64,000 bases of DNA, taken from positions 620,657-684,656 of the forward strand of contig NZ_WTYV01000002.1 in the NCBI RefSeq assembly GCF_009827655.1, read 5' to 3'. The notes beneath the pieces were generated by a model that was not told where the DNA came from, searched no databases, and worked only from the letters and a program-made list of their open reading frames with translations. The DNA comes from Alteraurantiacibacter buctensis (GTDB lineage: Bacteria; Pseudomonadota; Alphaproteobacteria; Sphingomonadales; Sphingomonadaceae). Positions 37,095 through 44,759 of this stretch are shown in pieces (position 1 is the stretch's first letter; the number at the start of each line of letters is the position of its first letter). Both the position numbers and the translations under genes were made by a program.

Positions 37095-37421
37095 ATGGCC
37101 AAGCCTGAATGGGGTGCCAAGCGCAGCTGCCCCAAGTGCGGTGAACGTTTCTACGATCTGGGCAAGGATGACCCAGTCGTATGCATCGAGTGCGGCAACC
37201 AGTGGACGCCTGAGCCGGTGCTCAAGTCCAAGCAGCCGATCCCGTTCGAAGAGATCCAGAAGAAGGAAGAGCTGGAGAACGCTGACAGCGACCTGGCCGA
37301 TCCCGATCTGGAAGACATCGACGAGGACGGCGATTCGCCGGACAACGACGTGGACCTTGGCGGTGACGACGATCTGGGCGTGACCACCGGCGGTGACGAC
37401 GACGACAGCGACGACACCTGA
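37095..37421 (+). CDS. TIGR02300 family (FYDLN acid domain) protein
   Basis: 108 residues. MAKPEWGAKRSCPKCGERFYDLGKDDP followed by VVCIECGNQWTP gives a zinc ribbon with two C-x2-C pairs around the FYDL signature. The last half is extremely acidic (runs of Asp/Glu with Gly). The family is restricted to alphaproteobacteria; function unknown. AAGGAAGTGACC precedes the ATG. It is divergent from aroA and followed by the tRNA gene. Confidence 0.9.
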   Translation: MAKPEWGAKRSCPKCGERFYDLGKDDPVVCIECGNQWTPEPVLKSKQPIPFEEIQKKEELENADSDLADPDLEDIDEDGDSPDNDVDLGGDDDLGVTTGGDDDDSDDT

Positions 37422-37536
37422 AAAAATTTGCTGAAAAACCCCCTTGCGCATCCGGGAGTTCGGCAATAGATGGCCGCTCTCCCCGCAAGGGGGGCCGCAA
37501 CAAACCTCCCAGGTTGGTGCGGAACATGAATGGAAC

Positions 37537-37612
<76 letters not shown>

Positions 37613-37659
37613 TTCATCCTACCATACATGGCCCCGCAAGGGGCGATGACTGAGATGCC

Positions 37660-37693
37660 CGCTGGCCGATGAGTTTCATCCGCCGGCGTTTTT
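37660..37693 (+). terminator. tRNA-Ala terminator
   Basis: CGCTGGC-c-GATGA-gtt-TCATC-c-GCCGGCG followed by TTTTT. The two paired segments (7 bp with one G-T, then 5 bp) make a strong hairpin between the tRNA and ffh. Confidence 0.85.
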
Positions 37694-37737
37694 CGCGTTT
37701 GGCGCTTTACCTGCGCCGGCTGGAGTGACTTAGGCCC

Positions 37738-39207
37738 ATGTTCGATACGCTGTCCGACAATCTCGGCTCCGTCTTCGACCGCCTGCGCGGCCGTGGCGCG
37801 CTGAGCGAGGCTGATGTGCGCGAGGCCATGCGCGAAGTGCGCGTGGCCCTGCTGGAAGCCGACGTGGCGCTGCCGGTGGCGCGCGACTTCATCGCCCGCG
37901 TCACCGAAAAGGCCGTTGGTGCCTCGGTCCTGAAATCGGTCAAGCCCGGCCAGCAGGTGGTCAAGATCGTCAGCGACGAGCTGGTGGCCATGCTGGGCGG
38001 CGAGGATGCCACGGGTGAGGGCATTCCCCTCAACCTGGACGTGCGCCCGCCGGCGGTGATCATGATGGTTGGCCTGCAGGGCTCGGGCAAGACCACCAGC
38101 ACCGCCAAGATCGGCAAGCTGCTGAAGGACAAGCACGGCAAGAAGACGCTGCTCGCCTCGCTCGACGTCAACCGTCCGGCGGCGCAGGAGCAGTTGAAGG
38201 TGCTGGGCGAGCAGACCGGCGTCGCCACGCTGCCGATCATCGCCGGCCAGCAGCCAGTGGACATCGCCCGCCGCGCGCTGGAAGCGGCGAAGCTGCAAAA
38301 CTTCGACGTGCTGCTGCTCGACACCGCCGGCCGGCTGCACGTCGACGAAGCGCTGATGGCCGAGATGAAGGCCGTGGCGCAGGTTGCCACCCCGGCAGAA
38401 GTGCTGCTGGTGGTCGATGCGCTGACCGGCCAGGACGCGGTCAACGTGGCGCAGAGCTTCACCAGCGAAGTGCCGCTGACCGGCGTGGTCCTCACCCGCA
38501 TGGACGGCGATGCACGCGGCGGTGCGGCGCTGTCGATGCGCGCCGTGACCGGCAAGCCGATCAAGTTTGCCGGCACCGGCGAAAAGCTCGACGCGATCGA
38601 GCGGTTTCATCCCTCCCGCGTGGCCGATCGCATCCTGGGCATGGGCGATGTCGTCAGCCTGGTGGAACGCGCCGCCGAGGTGATCGACGCCGAGGAGGCC
38701 GAGAAGGCCGCCCAGCGCATGATGCAGGGCAAGTTCGACCTGAACGACCTGAGGATGCAGCTCTCGCAGATGCAGAAGATGGGCGGGCTGGGCATGCTGG
38801 CGGGCATGATGCCAGGCATGAAGAAAGCCAAGGCGGCGATGGCGCAGAGCGGCATGGACGACAAGGTGCTGCTGCGGATGGATGCGATCATCGGATCGAT
38901 GACCCCCAAGGAGCGCGCCAGGCCCGAACTTCTCAACGCCAAACGCAAGATCCGCGTCGCCAACGGCTCCGGGACCACGGTGCAGGAAGTCAACAAGATC
39001 CTCAAGATGCACCAGGAAATGGGCCGGGCAATGAAGCAGTTGAAGAAGCTGGGCGGCATGAAGGGCCTCGGCTCGCTGCTCGGCGGCGGGGGGCTGGGTG
39101 GTCTTGGCGGCCTGGGCGGCGGTGGGGCCGGTGGCCTGCCCGGCCTTGGCTCGGGCGGCTCTGCCCAGCTTCCGGCGGACCTGCAGAATTTCCTGAACAA
39201 GAAGTAA
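37738..39207 (+). CDS. ffh: signal recognition particle protein Ffh
   Basis: 489 residues: an N domain helix bundle, a GTPase G domain (GLQGSGKTT at residues 112-120, DTAGRLHVDE, TRMDGDARGG), and a Met-rich M domain (LRMQLSQMQKMGGLGMLAGMM) that binds signal peptides and 4.5S RNA. The C-terminus is a Gly-rich low-complexity tail. It targets nascent membrane proteins to FtsY. It precedes rpsP-rimM, as is common. Confidence 0.97.
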   Translation: MFDTLSDNLGSVFDRLRGRGALSEADVREAMREVRVALLEADVALPVARDFIARVTEKAVGASVLKSVKPGQQVVKIVSDELVAMLGGEDATGEGIPLNLDVRPPAVIMMVGLQGSGKTTSTAKIGKLLKDKHGKKTLLASLDVNRPAAQEQLKVLGEQTGVATLPIIAGQQPVDIARRALEAAKLQNFDVLLLDTAGRLHVDEALMAEMKAVAQVATPAEVLLVVDALTGQDAVNVAQSFTSEVPLTGVVLTRMDGDARGGAALSMRAVTGKPIKFAGTGEKLDAIERFHPSRVADRILGMGDVVSLVERAAEVIDAEEAEKAAQRMMQGKFDLNDLRMQLSQMQKMGGLGMLAGMMPGMKKAKAAMAQSGMDDKVLLRMDAIIGSMTPKERARPELLNAKRKIRVANGSGTTVQEVNKILKMHQEMGRAMKQLKKLGGMKGLGSLLGGGGLGGLGGLGGGGAGGLPGLGSGGSAQLPADLQNFLNKK

Positions 39208-39240
39208 TTCCAAGAATTTAGATCAGAAAGGTACTATCCC

Positions 39241-39735
39241 ATGGCAATTTCTCTTCGTCTCGCCCGTGGCGGCTCCAAGAAGCGCCCGTACTACCGCATC
39301 GTGGTGGCCGACAGCCGCGCCCCGCGTGACGGCAAGTACCTGGAGCAGATCGGCACCTATAACCCGATGCTGGCCAAGGATGACGAGAACCGCGTGAAGG
39401 TGAACGAGGACCGCGCTCGCTACTGGCTGGGCGTCGGTGGCCAGCCGACCGACCGCGTGGCCCGCTTCCTGGACGCCGCCGGCATCCGCGAGCGTGCGGC
39501 CAAGAACAACCCCAAGAAGGGCGAACTGGGCGCCAACGCCAAGCAGCGTCTGGAAGAAAAGGCCGCCAAGCTGGCCGAGGCCGAGGAAGCCAAGAAGCAG
39601 GCTGAGGAAGAGGCCGCCGCTGCTGCCGTCGCCGCTGCTGAAGCCGCTGCCGCTCCGGCTGAAGAGCCCGCCGCCGAGGAAGCCCCGGCAGCCGAGGAAG
39701 CTCCGGCCGCTGAAGAAGAAAAGGCCGCGGAGTAA
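39241..39735 (+). CDS. rpsP: 30S ribosomal protein S16 with long C-terminal extension
   Basis: 164 residues. The first about 80 are standard S16 ([31 protein letters not shown]). The rest is an Ala/Glu/Lys-rich tail that becomes almost purely Ala-Glu-Pro at the end. Typical bacterial S16 has 80-90 residues; extended acidic tails occur in alphaproteobacteria. An AGAAAGG ribosome site precedes the ATG. Confidence 0.95.
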   Translation: MAISLRLARGGSKKRPYYRIVVADSRAPRDGKYLEQIGTYNPMLAKDDENRVKVNEDRARYWLGVGGQPTDRVARFLDAAGIRERAAKNNPKKGELGANAKQRLEEKAAKLAEAEEAKKQAEEEAAAAAVAAAEAAAAPAEEPAAEEAPAAEEAPAAEEEKAAE

Positions 39736-39740
39736 TCCGT

Positions 39741-40262
39741 TTGCCCAAGGACTCGCCCATCACCCTGGCTGCCATCACCGGCGCGCACGGGGTGACGGGC
39801 GAGGTTCGCCTGAAGCTGTTCGGCGAGGGCATTGCCTCGCTGAAGGCGCACAAGAGTTTCAGTGGGTCTGGCGCTTCTGGCGCGCTGACGGTGAAGGCCC
39901 TGCGCGACGACAACAAGGGCGGGGCCATCGCCCGCTTTGCCGAAGTTCCCGACCGCAACGCGGCGGAGAAGCTGCGCGGCACACTTCTCACCGTTCCCCG
40001 TGACGCGCTGCCGCCTTTGGGCGAGGGCGAGTATTATCATGCCGACCTGCTGGGCCTTTCCGCCATTACCGAGGCGGGTGAGCCGCTGGGCACAGTGATC
40101 GCCATCGACAACTTCGGAGCGGGTGACGTGCTGGAAATCGAGCGGCCCGGCGTGGATGGCAGGCGCGGCAAGCGTTTCATGGTGCCGATGCGGGTTGAGG
40201 CTGTGCCCCGCTGGGATGAGGCTACGCTGACCGTCAGCGATTTCTACCTCGAAGACGAATAG
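39741..40262 (+). CDS. rimM: ribosome maturation factor RimM
   Basis: 173 residues from a TTG (GGAG 8-9 nt upstream, overlapping the rpsP stop). The N-terminal domain carries LAAITGAHGVTGEVRLKLF; the C-terminal PRC barrel has YYHADLLGLSAITEAGEPLGTV and VPMRVEAVPRWD. It binds S19 and helps 30S head assembly. trmD normally follows directly, but here it is 3.3 kb away. Confidence 0.94.
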   Translation: MPKDSPITLAAITGAHGVTGEVRLKLFGEGIASLKAHKSFSGSGASGALTVKALRDDNKGGAIARFAEVPDRNAAEKLRGTLLTVPRDALPPLGEGEYYHADLLGLSAITEAGEPLGTVIAIDNFGAGDVLEIERPGVDGRRGKRFMVPMRVEAVPRWDEATLTVSDFYLEDE

Positions 40263-40264
40263 CG

Positions 40265-40300
40265 TTTCCTATAGCATAATTGTTATATAAATTGGCGGCT
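40265..40300 (+). promoter_or_regulatory. AT-rich promoter/operator of the arsR-like gene
   Basis: The stretch TATAGCATAATTGTTATATA is strikingly AT-rich for this genome and forms an imperfect palindrome centred on AATTG, directly before the ArsR-type gene. ArsR repressors commonly bind AT-rich inverted repeats overlapping their own promoter, so autoregulation is likely. The exact -10/-35 boxes are not assignable. Confidence 0.5.
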
Positions 40301-40639
40301 ATGGACGAGTCGCCAGACCTTCCGCTCGATCTCGCGTTTGCCGCGCTGGCCGATCCCACGCGCCGCGCGATCCTGCGCCAGCTTTCCGCCGGAGAGGCGA
40401 GCGTGACCGATATTGCCGGCCGCCTGCCGATCAGCCAGCCCGCGGTATCGCGCCACCTGCGCCTGCTGGAGGAGGCGGGCCTGATCGAGACTGCACCGCG
40501 CGGCCAGTTGCGCCCCCGCCGCCTGCGCGCCGGGGGCCTGTCTGCGGCACGCACTTTCCTTGACGAGATGGCGCGATACTGGCCCGACCGGCTGGACGCG
40601 CTGGCCGCATTTTTAGACGAGACAAAGGATCAGCCATGA
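40301..40639 (+). CDS. ArsR-family transcriptional regulator
   Basis: 112 residues: LDLAFAALADPTRRAILRQLSAGEASVTDIAG, then the recognition helix ISQPAVSRHLRLLEEAGLI and an Arg-rich wing. No metal-binding CxC in the helix is visible, so it resembles the SRPBCC-linked ArsR regulators (SdpR/AHSA1-associated) rather than metal sensors. The stop overlaps the next gene (ATGA), so both are co-translated. Confidence 0.9.
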   Translation: MDESPDLPLDLAFAALADPTRRAILRQLSAGEASVTDIAGRLPISQPAVSRHLRLLEEAGLIETAPRGQLRPRRLRAGGLSAARTFLDEMARYWPDRLDALAAFLDETKDQP

Positions 40640-41124
40640 CGGATGTGCCCGTGTTCATGATCGCCCGCCAGTTCGCGGCCTCGCCCCAGCGGGTCTATCA
40701 GGCCTGGGCCGATCCGGTGCAGATGGCGGCCTGGTCCGGCCCCCAGGGGTCATCGGTGGAGATCCTCAGCGGCGAGCAGGCGGAGGGGCAGTCCACCATT
40801 TCCCGCACATCCTCGCCGGAAGGGCCGGACATGTACAGCCTGTGCCTGTGGCGCGAACTGAAGCCCGACAGCGTGGTGTGGGAACAGAGCTTCTGCACGC
40901 CGGAAGGCGAAAAGTGCCCGCCGCCATTCTTCGACACCTGGCCCGTTACCTTGCTGACCGAGGTGGACCTGGAACCGCGCGATGGCGGCACCTTCCTGAC
41001 GCTGAAATGGACCCCGATCGAATATGACGAGGCGGGCCTCGCCAAGTTTGCCGAGATGATGGCCAGCATGACCGGCGGCTGGGGCGGCAGCTTCGACAAG
41101 CTGGAGGAATGGCTGGCGCAATAG
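40636..41124 (+). CDS. SRPBCC/AHSA1 domain protein
   Basis: 162 residues: FMIARQFAASPQRVYQAWADPVQMAAWSGP at the N-terminus, followed by beta strands, and a C-terminal GGWGGSFDKLEEWL helix typical of AHSA1/START-like cavities. These proteins bind small hydrophobic ligands; the ligand is unknown. Coupled to the ArsR gene, an arrangement frequent in proteobacteria. Confidence 0.88.
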   Translation: MTDVPVFMIARQFAASPQRVYQAWADPVQMAAWSGPQGSSVEILSGEQAEGQSTISRTSSPEGPDMYSLCLWRELKPDSVVWEQSFCTPEGEKCPPPFFDTWPVTLLTEVDLEPRDGGTFLTLKWTPIEYDEAGLAKFAEMMASMTGGWGGSFDKLEEWLAQ

Positions 41125-41197
41125 AGATAGAGCCGGCTGCCGGGGATTGAGGCATGCCGTCCGGCACCCTAGGCTGGCTACCGCAAGGGAGGGGCGC

Positions 41198-41647
41198 GTG
41201 CCGGGCATCGATATCATCCTGTTCGCAGTATTCGGGCTGGTCATGATCAACCTGGCGTCAGCCGGGGTGGCGGCATGGTTGGCGATTAGCCTGCGGTCCG
41301 CCTCCCGCGCGCGCCGTTCGCTGTGGTCCTGCGCTTTTACGGGGGCGGTCGGCGCGCTGATGTTCCTGGGTTTCGCCCTCCGCGATACGGAATCGGCCTG
41401 GATCAGCGCCGCCTCGCTGGCGCTGGTCTTTGGCATCGGTGCGGTGGTCGCGGTTCCCGGTGCCGTGGTGATGAGCCGTCTGGCCGAGCGTCCGCCGCCG
41501 ATCGGCGACACTTTCGCTTGCTGCCCGACGATCCCCTTTGGCAGCGCATCGCTGCGCACCCCATCGGCCCGCCCGATGCGGCCTTGTCATTCGCCCAGCG
41601 ACTGGCGCGCGAAAACCGCTGGGATCTGGCCTATGCCGAGCGGGTGA
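41198..41647 (+). CDS. membrane protein with suspect 3' end (possible frameshift)
   Basis: From a GTG with GGAGGGG upstream: MPGIDIILFAVFGLVMINL..., three membrane helices in the first about 100 residues, ending ...MSRLAERPPPIGDTFA. Beyond that the reading frame gives low-complexity residues (CCPTIPFGSASLRTPSARP) that overlap the well-conserved GRDP-like protein in the +2 frame for 130 nt. Either the gene naturally overlaps, or an indel near 41515 separates a membrane domain from the downstream domain. No family recognised. Confidence 0.5.
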   Translation: MPGIDIILFAVFGLVMINLASAGVAAWLAISLRSASRARRSLWSCAFTGAVGALMFLGFALRDTESAWISAASLALVFGIGAVVAVPGAVVMSRLAERPPPIGDTFACCPTIPFGSASLRTPSARPMRPCHSPSDWRAKTAGIWPMPSG

Positions 41648-42069
41648 TTGGCGAGTACCGCCGCTTTTGCTACCTGGCCATGACCGCCGGGCATGAGGTG
41701 ACCCCCAGCGACCAGGTGGACCAGGCCTGGCACCTGCACCTGACCTACAGCCGCGATTACTGGGATGTGTTCTGCCCGCAAGTGCTGGGCAAGCCGCTGC
41801 ATCACGGCCCCACGGCGGGCGGCGCGGCGGAACAGGCGCGCTATTACGAGCAATATGCCCGCACCCTGAAAAGCTATGAAGCGGCCTTCGGCTCCGTCCC
41901 GGCAGACATCTGGCCTTCTGCCACCGAGCGTTTTGGTCGTCATCCGCAGGCTTTTCGCGTCATGCCCGATGCGGTATTGCTGTGGCGCACGCGCAAGGGC
42001 TGGGCGGTGCTGGCGCTGGCCGCGCTGGCCTTGCTCGCGGCCGGGTTCGCTCTGGGGAGGGCTGTGTGA
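41518..42069 (+). CDS. glycine-rich-domain (GRDP/DUF1399-like) protein with C-terminal membrane helix
   Basis: About 183 residues if started at TTG 41518 (MLPDDPLWQRIAAHPIGP...); no ribosome site is seen, so translation may be coupled to, or fused with, the preceding frame. The core has AYAERVIGEYRRFCYLAM and the His cluster QAWHLHLTYSRDYW...LGKPLHHGPT, then YYEQYARTLKSYEAAFG and PADIWPSATERFG, and ends in one membrane helix. The W-H-x-H and HH motifs resemble plant and bacterial GRDP proteins of unknown biochemical function. The stop overlaps the next ATG. Confidence 0.6.
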   Translation: MLPDDPLWQRIAAHPIGPPDAALSFAQRLARENRWDLAYAERVIGEYRRFCYLAMTAGHEVTPSDQVDQAWHLHLTYSRDYWDVFCPQVLGKPLHHGPTAGGAAEQARYYEQYARTLKSYEAAFGSVPADIWPSATERFGRHPQAFRVMPDAVLLWRTRKGWAVLALAALALLAAGFALGRAV

Positions 42070-42890
42070 TGGGGCTGGGTGTGCTCGACTGGACGGCGGG
42101 GCCGTTCCTCACGCTTTATGTGCTGCTTTATATCGCGTGCCTCGTTGCCAGCATGGCCATTGCCCGGGCGACCCTGGCCGATGGCCGGCCGGGAACTTTG
42201 GCCGATCCGGAAGAAGCCGCGGTTCTTGGCCGCGGGCGCGAGCGGCTGGGCGAGGTGATCGCCTCGCGCCTGCTGGAACGGGGTGCGCTCAAGGTGGAAA
42301 AGGGCAAGCTGGTCCCGCAGCCCGGCGCGCGCGGGGAAAGCGCCACCGAGAGCGCGATCCTTGCCCTTCCTGCCCCGATTGCCTGGTCGCCCTTCCGCAA
42401 GGTGACCGATGCCGCCGCTGGCGAGATCGAGAAGCGGCTGGTGCGGCGCGGGCTGCTGCAGGAGGATGGCGAGGCCATGCGCGCCGCGCTGTTCGCCTGC
42501 CTGCCGCTGTTCGGGCTGCTGCTGCTGGGGCTGGCGAAGGCCGTGGTCGGATCGTCGCGCGGACATCCGATCGGCTTCCTGGTGTTCTTCATGGTGGCGA
42601 CGGCGGGCACGATCCTGGTGCGCTGGCTTGGCGCGTCGCGCCAGACCCGCGCTGGCAAGGATGCCCTGCTGAACGCGGTGGAGCGGGCCGACCGGCTGAA
42701 GCTGGCCCCGGCACACGGGGAAGCGGCGATGGCCGTGGCGCTGTTCGGCACCGGGGTGCTGGCCACCAGTGCGCTGGGTGATTTCCATCGCATGCGCGCC
42801 ACATCTGGCGGCAGCGACAGCGGTGGCAGCGGCGACAGTGGGGGCGATGGCGGCAGTGGTTGCGGGCGGCGGCTGCGGCGGTTGCGGTAG
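42069..42890 (+). CDS. TIGR04222-like membrane protein; C-terminal frame likely shifted
   Basis: 273 residues in the direct frame: an N-terminal membrane segment, a cytoplasmic helical region (EEAAVLGRGRERLGEVIASRLLERGAL), two central membrane helices (FACLPLFGLLLLGLAKAV, GFLVFFMVATAGTILV), then a Ser/Gly-rich tail ending GCGRRLRRLR. Shifting one base near 42867 instead gives GCG-GGCGGCGS and a stop at 42892-42894, which matches the Gly/Cys-rich ends of TIGR04222 proteins. GGGAGGG precedes the ATG, which overlaps the upstream stop (TGATG). Confidence 0.7.
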   Translation: MGLGVLDWTAGPFLTLYVLLYIACLVASMAIARATLADGRPGTLADPEEAAVLGRGRERLGEVIASRLLERGALKVEKGKLVPQPGARGESATESAILALPAPIAWSPFRKVTDAAAGEIEKRLVRRGLLQEDGEAMRAALFACLPLFGLLLLGLAKAVVGSSRGHPIGFLVFFMVATAGTILVRWLGASRQTRAGKDALLNAVERADRLKLAPAHGEAAMAVALFGTGVLATSALGDFHRMRATSGGSDSGGSGDSGGDGGSGCGRRLRRLR

Positions 42891-42943
42891 CTGAACCCCT
42901 GCGCGCGCTTCCCTTTGCCGCCTGATCGGCTAGGGGGAGGCGT

Positions 42944-43228
42944 ATGGCCATGACGCTGATCCTGCTGCTGCTTGCCTTCCTGGCGCCGATGGCGTGCGGT
43001 TTCCTGCTCGCCCGCCTACGCCCGCAGATGTCCGGTTTTGCGGCCGCGCTGGTGGCCGCCCTGGCGCTGCTGGCGGCATTCCTGGCCTATTCCTGGTATC
43101 TGGCCGCCCACAGCATGGGCGATACCCCGCTGGCCCTGCCGGCCCTGCTGGTGTTCGGGCTGATCGCCTGGTTGATGGGCTTTGGGCTGGCCTTCTTCGG
43201 GCACAGCCTGGGCAGGCGGAAGGTATAG
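42944..43228 (+). CDS. small three-TM membrane protein
   Basis: 94 residues, almost entirely hydrophobic: MAMTLILLLLAFLAPMACGFLLA, FAAALVAALALLAAFLAYSWYLA and LLVFGLIAWLMGFGLAFFGH, with a basic C-terminus (SLGRRKV). The ribosome site GGGGGAGG supports the ATG. No family recognised. Sits in the block between rimM and trmD. Confidence 0.7.
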   Translation: MAMTLILLLLAFLAPMACGFLLARLRPQMSGFAAALVAALALLAAFLAYSWYLAAHSMGDTPLALPALLVFGLIAWLMGFGLAFFGHSLGRRKV

Positions 43229-43235
43229 GCGAAGG

Positions 43236-43541
43236 ATGGGCTTGATCGCGATCTTCCTGGCGCTGGGCGTGGTGGCCCTGCTGGCGCTGCTGTTCGGCTT
43301 CATCGCCAACCGCCTGTTTCCCGCCCGCTCGGCCAATCGGCGCGCGGGCATTGGTGCCATCACCCTTGCCGTGTTGATGACGCTCCCCGCCTATGTGGCG
43401 CTGATTGGTGACGGCGCGCCGCTTGTGTCGCTGGTCGCGGTGCTGGTGGGCACCCTGGTGATGGCGGCCGTCGCCTTTCCCATTGCACTGATCATCACCC
43501 GCAAGCAGGCGGGGCCCGCCGACCCCCGGACCTTCGATTGA
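43236..43541 (+). CDS. small membrane protein upstream of trmD
   Basis: 101 residues: [29 protein letters not shown], then two further membrane segments ([42 protein letters not shown]) and a polar tail. It starts 7 nt after the preceding gene and ends 1 nt before trmD, so it is almost certainly translated in line with trmD. Function unknown. Confidence 0.7.
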   Translation: MGLIAIFLALGVVALLALLFGFIANRLFPARSANRRAGIGAITLAVLMTLPAYVALIGDGAPLVSLVAVLVGTLVMAAVAFPIALIITRKQAGPADPRTFD

Positions 43542-43542
43542 G

Positions 43543-44274
43543 ATGACCTTCCGCGCTACTGTCCTAACGCTTTACCCGGAGATGTTTCCCGGCCCCCTCG
43601 GCGTGTCGCTGGCGGGGCGGGCGCTGGCGGAAGGGGCCTGGCAGCTCGATGCGGTGCAGATCCGCGACTTCGCCACGGACAAGCATCGCACGGTGGATGA
43701 TACGCCCGCCGGCGGCGGTGCCGGCATGGTGCTGAAGGTGGACGTGCTGGCAGCCGCCATAGACCATGCGCGCACGATCAATCCCGATGCGCCCGTGCTG
43801 GCCATGACGCCGCGCGGCAAGCCCATCACGCAAGGGCGCATCCGCGAACTGGCAGCCGGCCCCGGCATCACCATCCTGTGCGGCCGGTTCGAAGGGTTTG
43901 ACGAGCGGATCTTCGAGGGCCGTCAGGTGGAAGAGGTGGCGCTGGCCGATATTGTGCTGTCAGGCGGAGAGCCTGCCGCACTGGCGATTCTGGACGCTTG
44001 CATTCGCCTGCTTCCCGGCGTAATGGGCGCGCCTTCCAGCGGTATCGAGGAGAGCTTCGAAAGCGGCCTCCTGGAATATCCGCACTATACCCGGCCCGTT
44101 GAATGGGAAGGGCGCACGATCCCCGAAGTGCTGCGATCGGGGGATCATGCGAAGATCGCGGCGTGGCGCAAGTCACAGTCCGAAGATCACACTCGGTTAC
44201 GCAGGCCGGACCTTTGGGAACGCCACGGTGGCGTTCGGGACCAGCCTGCCTCTGACGCGCGGCGCAAAAAGTAG
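43543..44274 (+). CDS. trmD: tRNA (guanine37-N1)-methyltransferase
   Basis: 243 residues of the SPOUT knot fold: [50 protein letters not shown], and [24 protein letters not shown] (the knot). It methylates G37 of tRNAs to prevent frameshifting. rplS follows within 9 nt, as in most bacteria. Confidence 0.97.
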   Translation: MTFRATVLTLYPEMFPGPLGVSLAGRALAEGAWQLDAVQIRDFATDKHRTVDDTPAGGGAGMVLKVDVLAAAIDHARTINPDAPVLAMTPRGKPITQGRIRELAAGPGITILCGRFEGFDERIFEGRQVEEVALADIVLSGGEPAALAILDACIRLLPGVMGAPSSGIEESFESGLLEYPHYTRPVEWEGRTIPEVLRSGDHAKIAAWRKSQSEDHTRLRRPDLWERHGGVRDQPASDARRKK

Positions 44275-44283
44275 GAACCAGTA

Positions 44284-44649
44284 ATGGGTCTGATTCAGGA
44301 ACTGGAAGCCGAGGAAATCGCTCGCGCTGCCAAGGATATCCCCGAGTTTCGTGCGGGTGACACCGTGCGCGTGGGCGTGAAGGTGGTTGAAGGCAACCGC
44401 ACCCGCGTCCAGAACTATGAGGGCGTGGTGATCGCGCGGTCCAACCGCTCCATCAACAGCAATTTCACTGTCCGCAAGATGAGCTTCGGCGAAGGCGTGG
44501 AACGCGTCTTTCCGCTGTACAGCCCGAACATCGACAGCATCACCGTGGTCCGCCGCGGCGTGGTGCGTCGCGCCAAGCTGTACTATCTGCGCGGCCGCAC
44601 CGGCAAACGGGCTCGCATCGCCGAGCGCCGGGAGATTACCGGCCAGTAA
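44284..44649 (+). CDS. rplS: 50S ribosomal protein L19
   Basis: 121 residues: [30 protein letters not shown] and [30 protein letters not shown] are the family signature. Located at the 30S-50S interface. Last gene of the trmD operon, followed by a terminator. Confidence 0.97.
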   Translation: MGLIQELEAEEIARAAKDIPEFRAGDTVRVGVKVVEGNRTRVQNYEGVVIARSNRSINSNFTVRKMSFGEGVERVFPLYSPNIDSITVVRRGVVRRAKLYYLRGRTGKRARIAERREITGQ

Positions 44650-44684
44650 GGGCCGTCTTCTCGCAAATCAGTTTCGTATTCGCG

Positions 44685-44724
44685 AAAGGGGCGCCCTGAC
44701 AGGTTGGTCGGGAGCGCCCCTTTT
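44685..44724 (+). terminator. rplS operon terminator
   Basis: AAAGGGGCGC (44685-44694) pairs with GCGCCCCTTT (44714-44723), giving a 10-bp stem with a 19-nt loop and running into TTTT. Confidence 0.85.
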
Positions 44725-44759
44725 GTCATGCACACCGGGTTGAAATTCAGGAGGTTCTA

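Noticed and set aside
37100..37421. The Asp/Glu-coding repeat at the 3' end of the TIGR02300 gene as a DNA repeat element
   Set aside because: It is explained by the acidic tail of the protein; the units are irregular.
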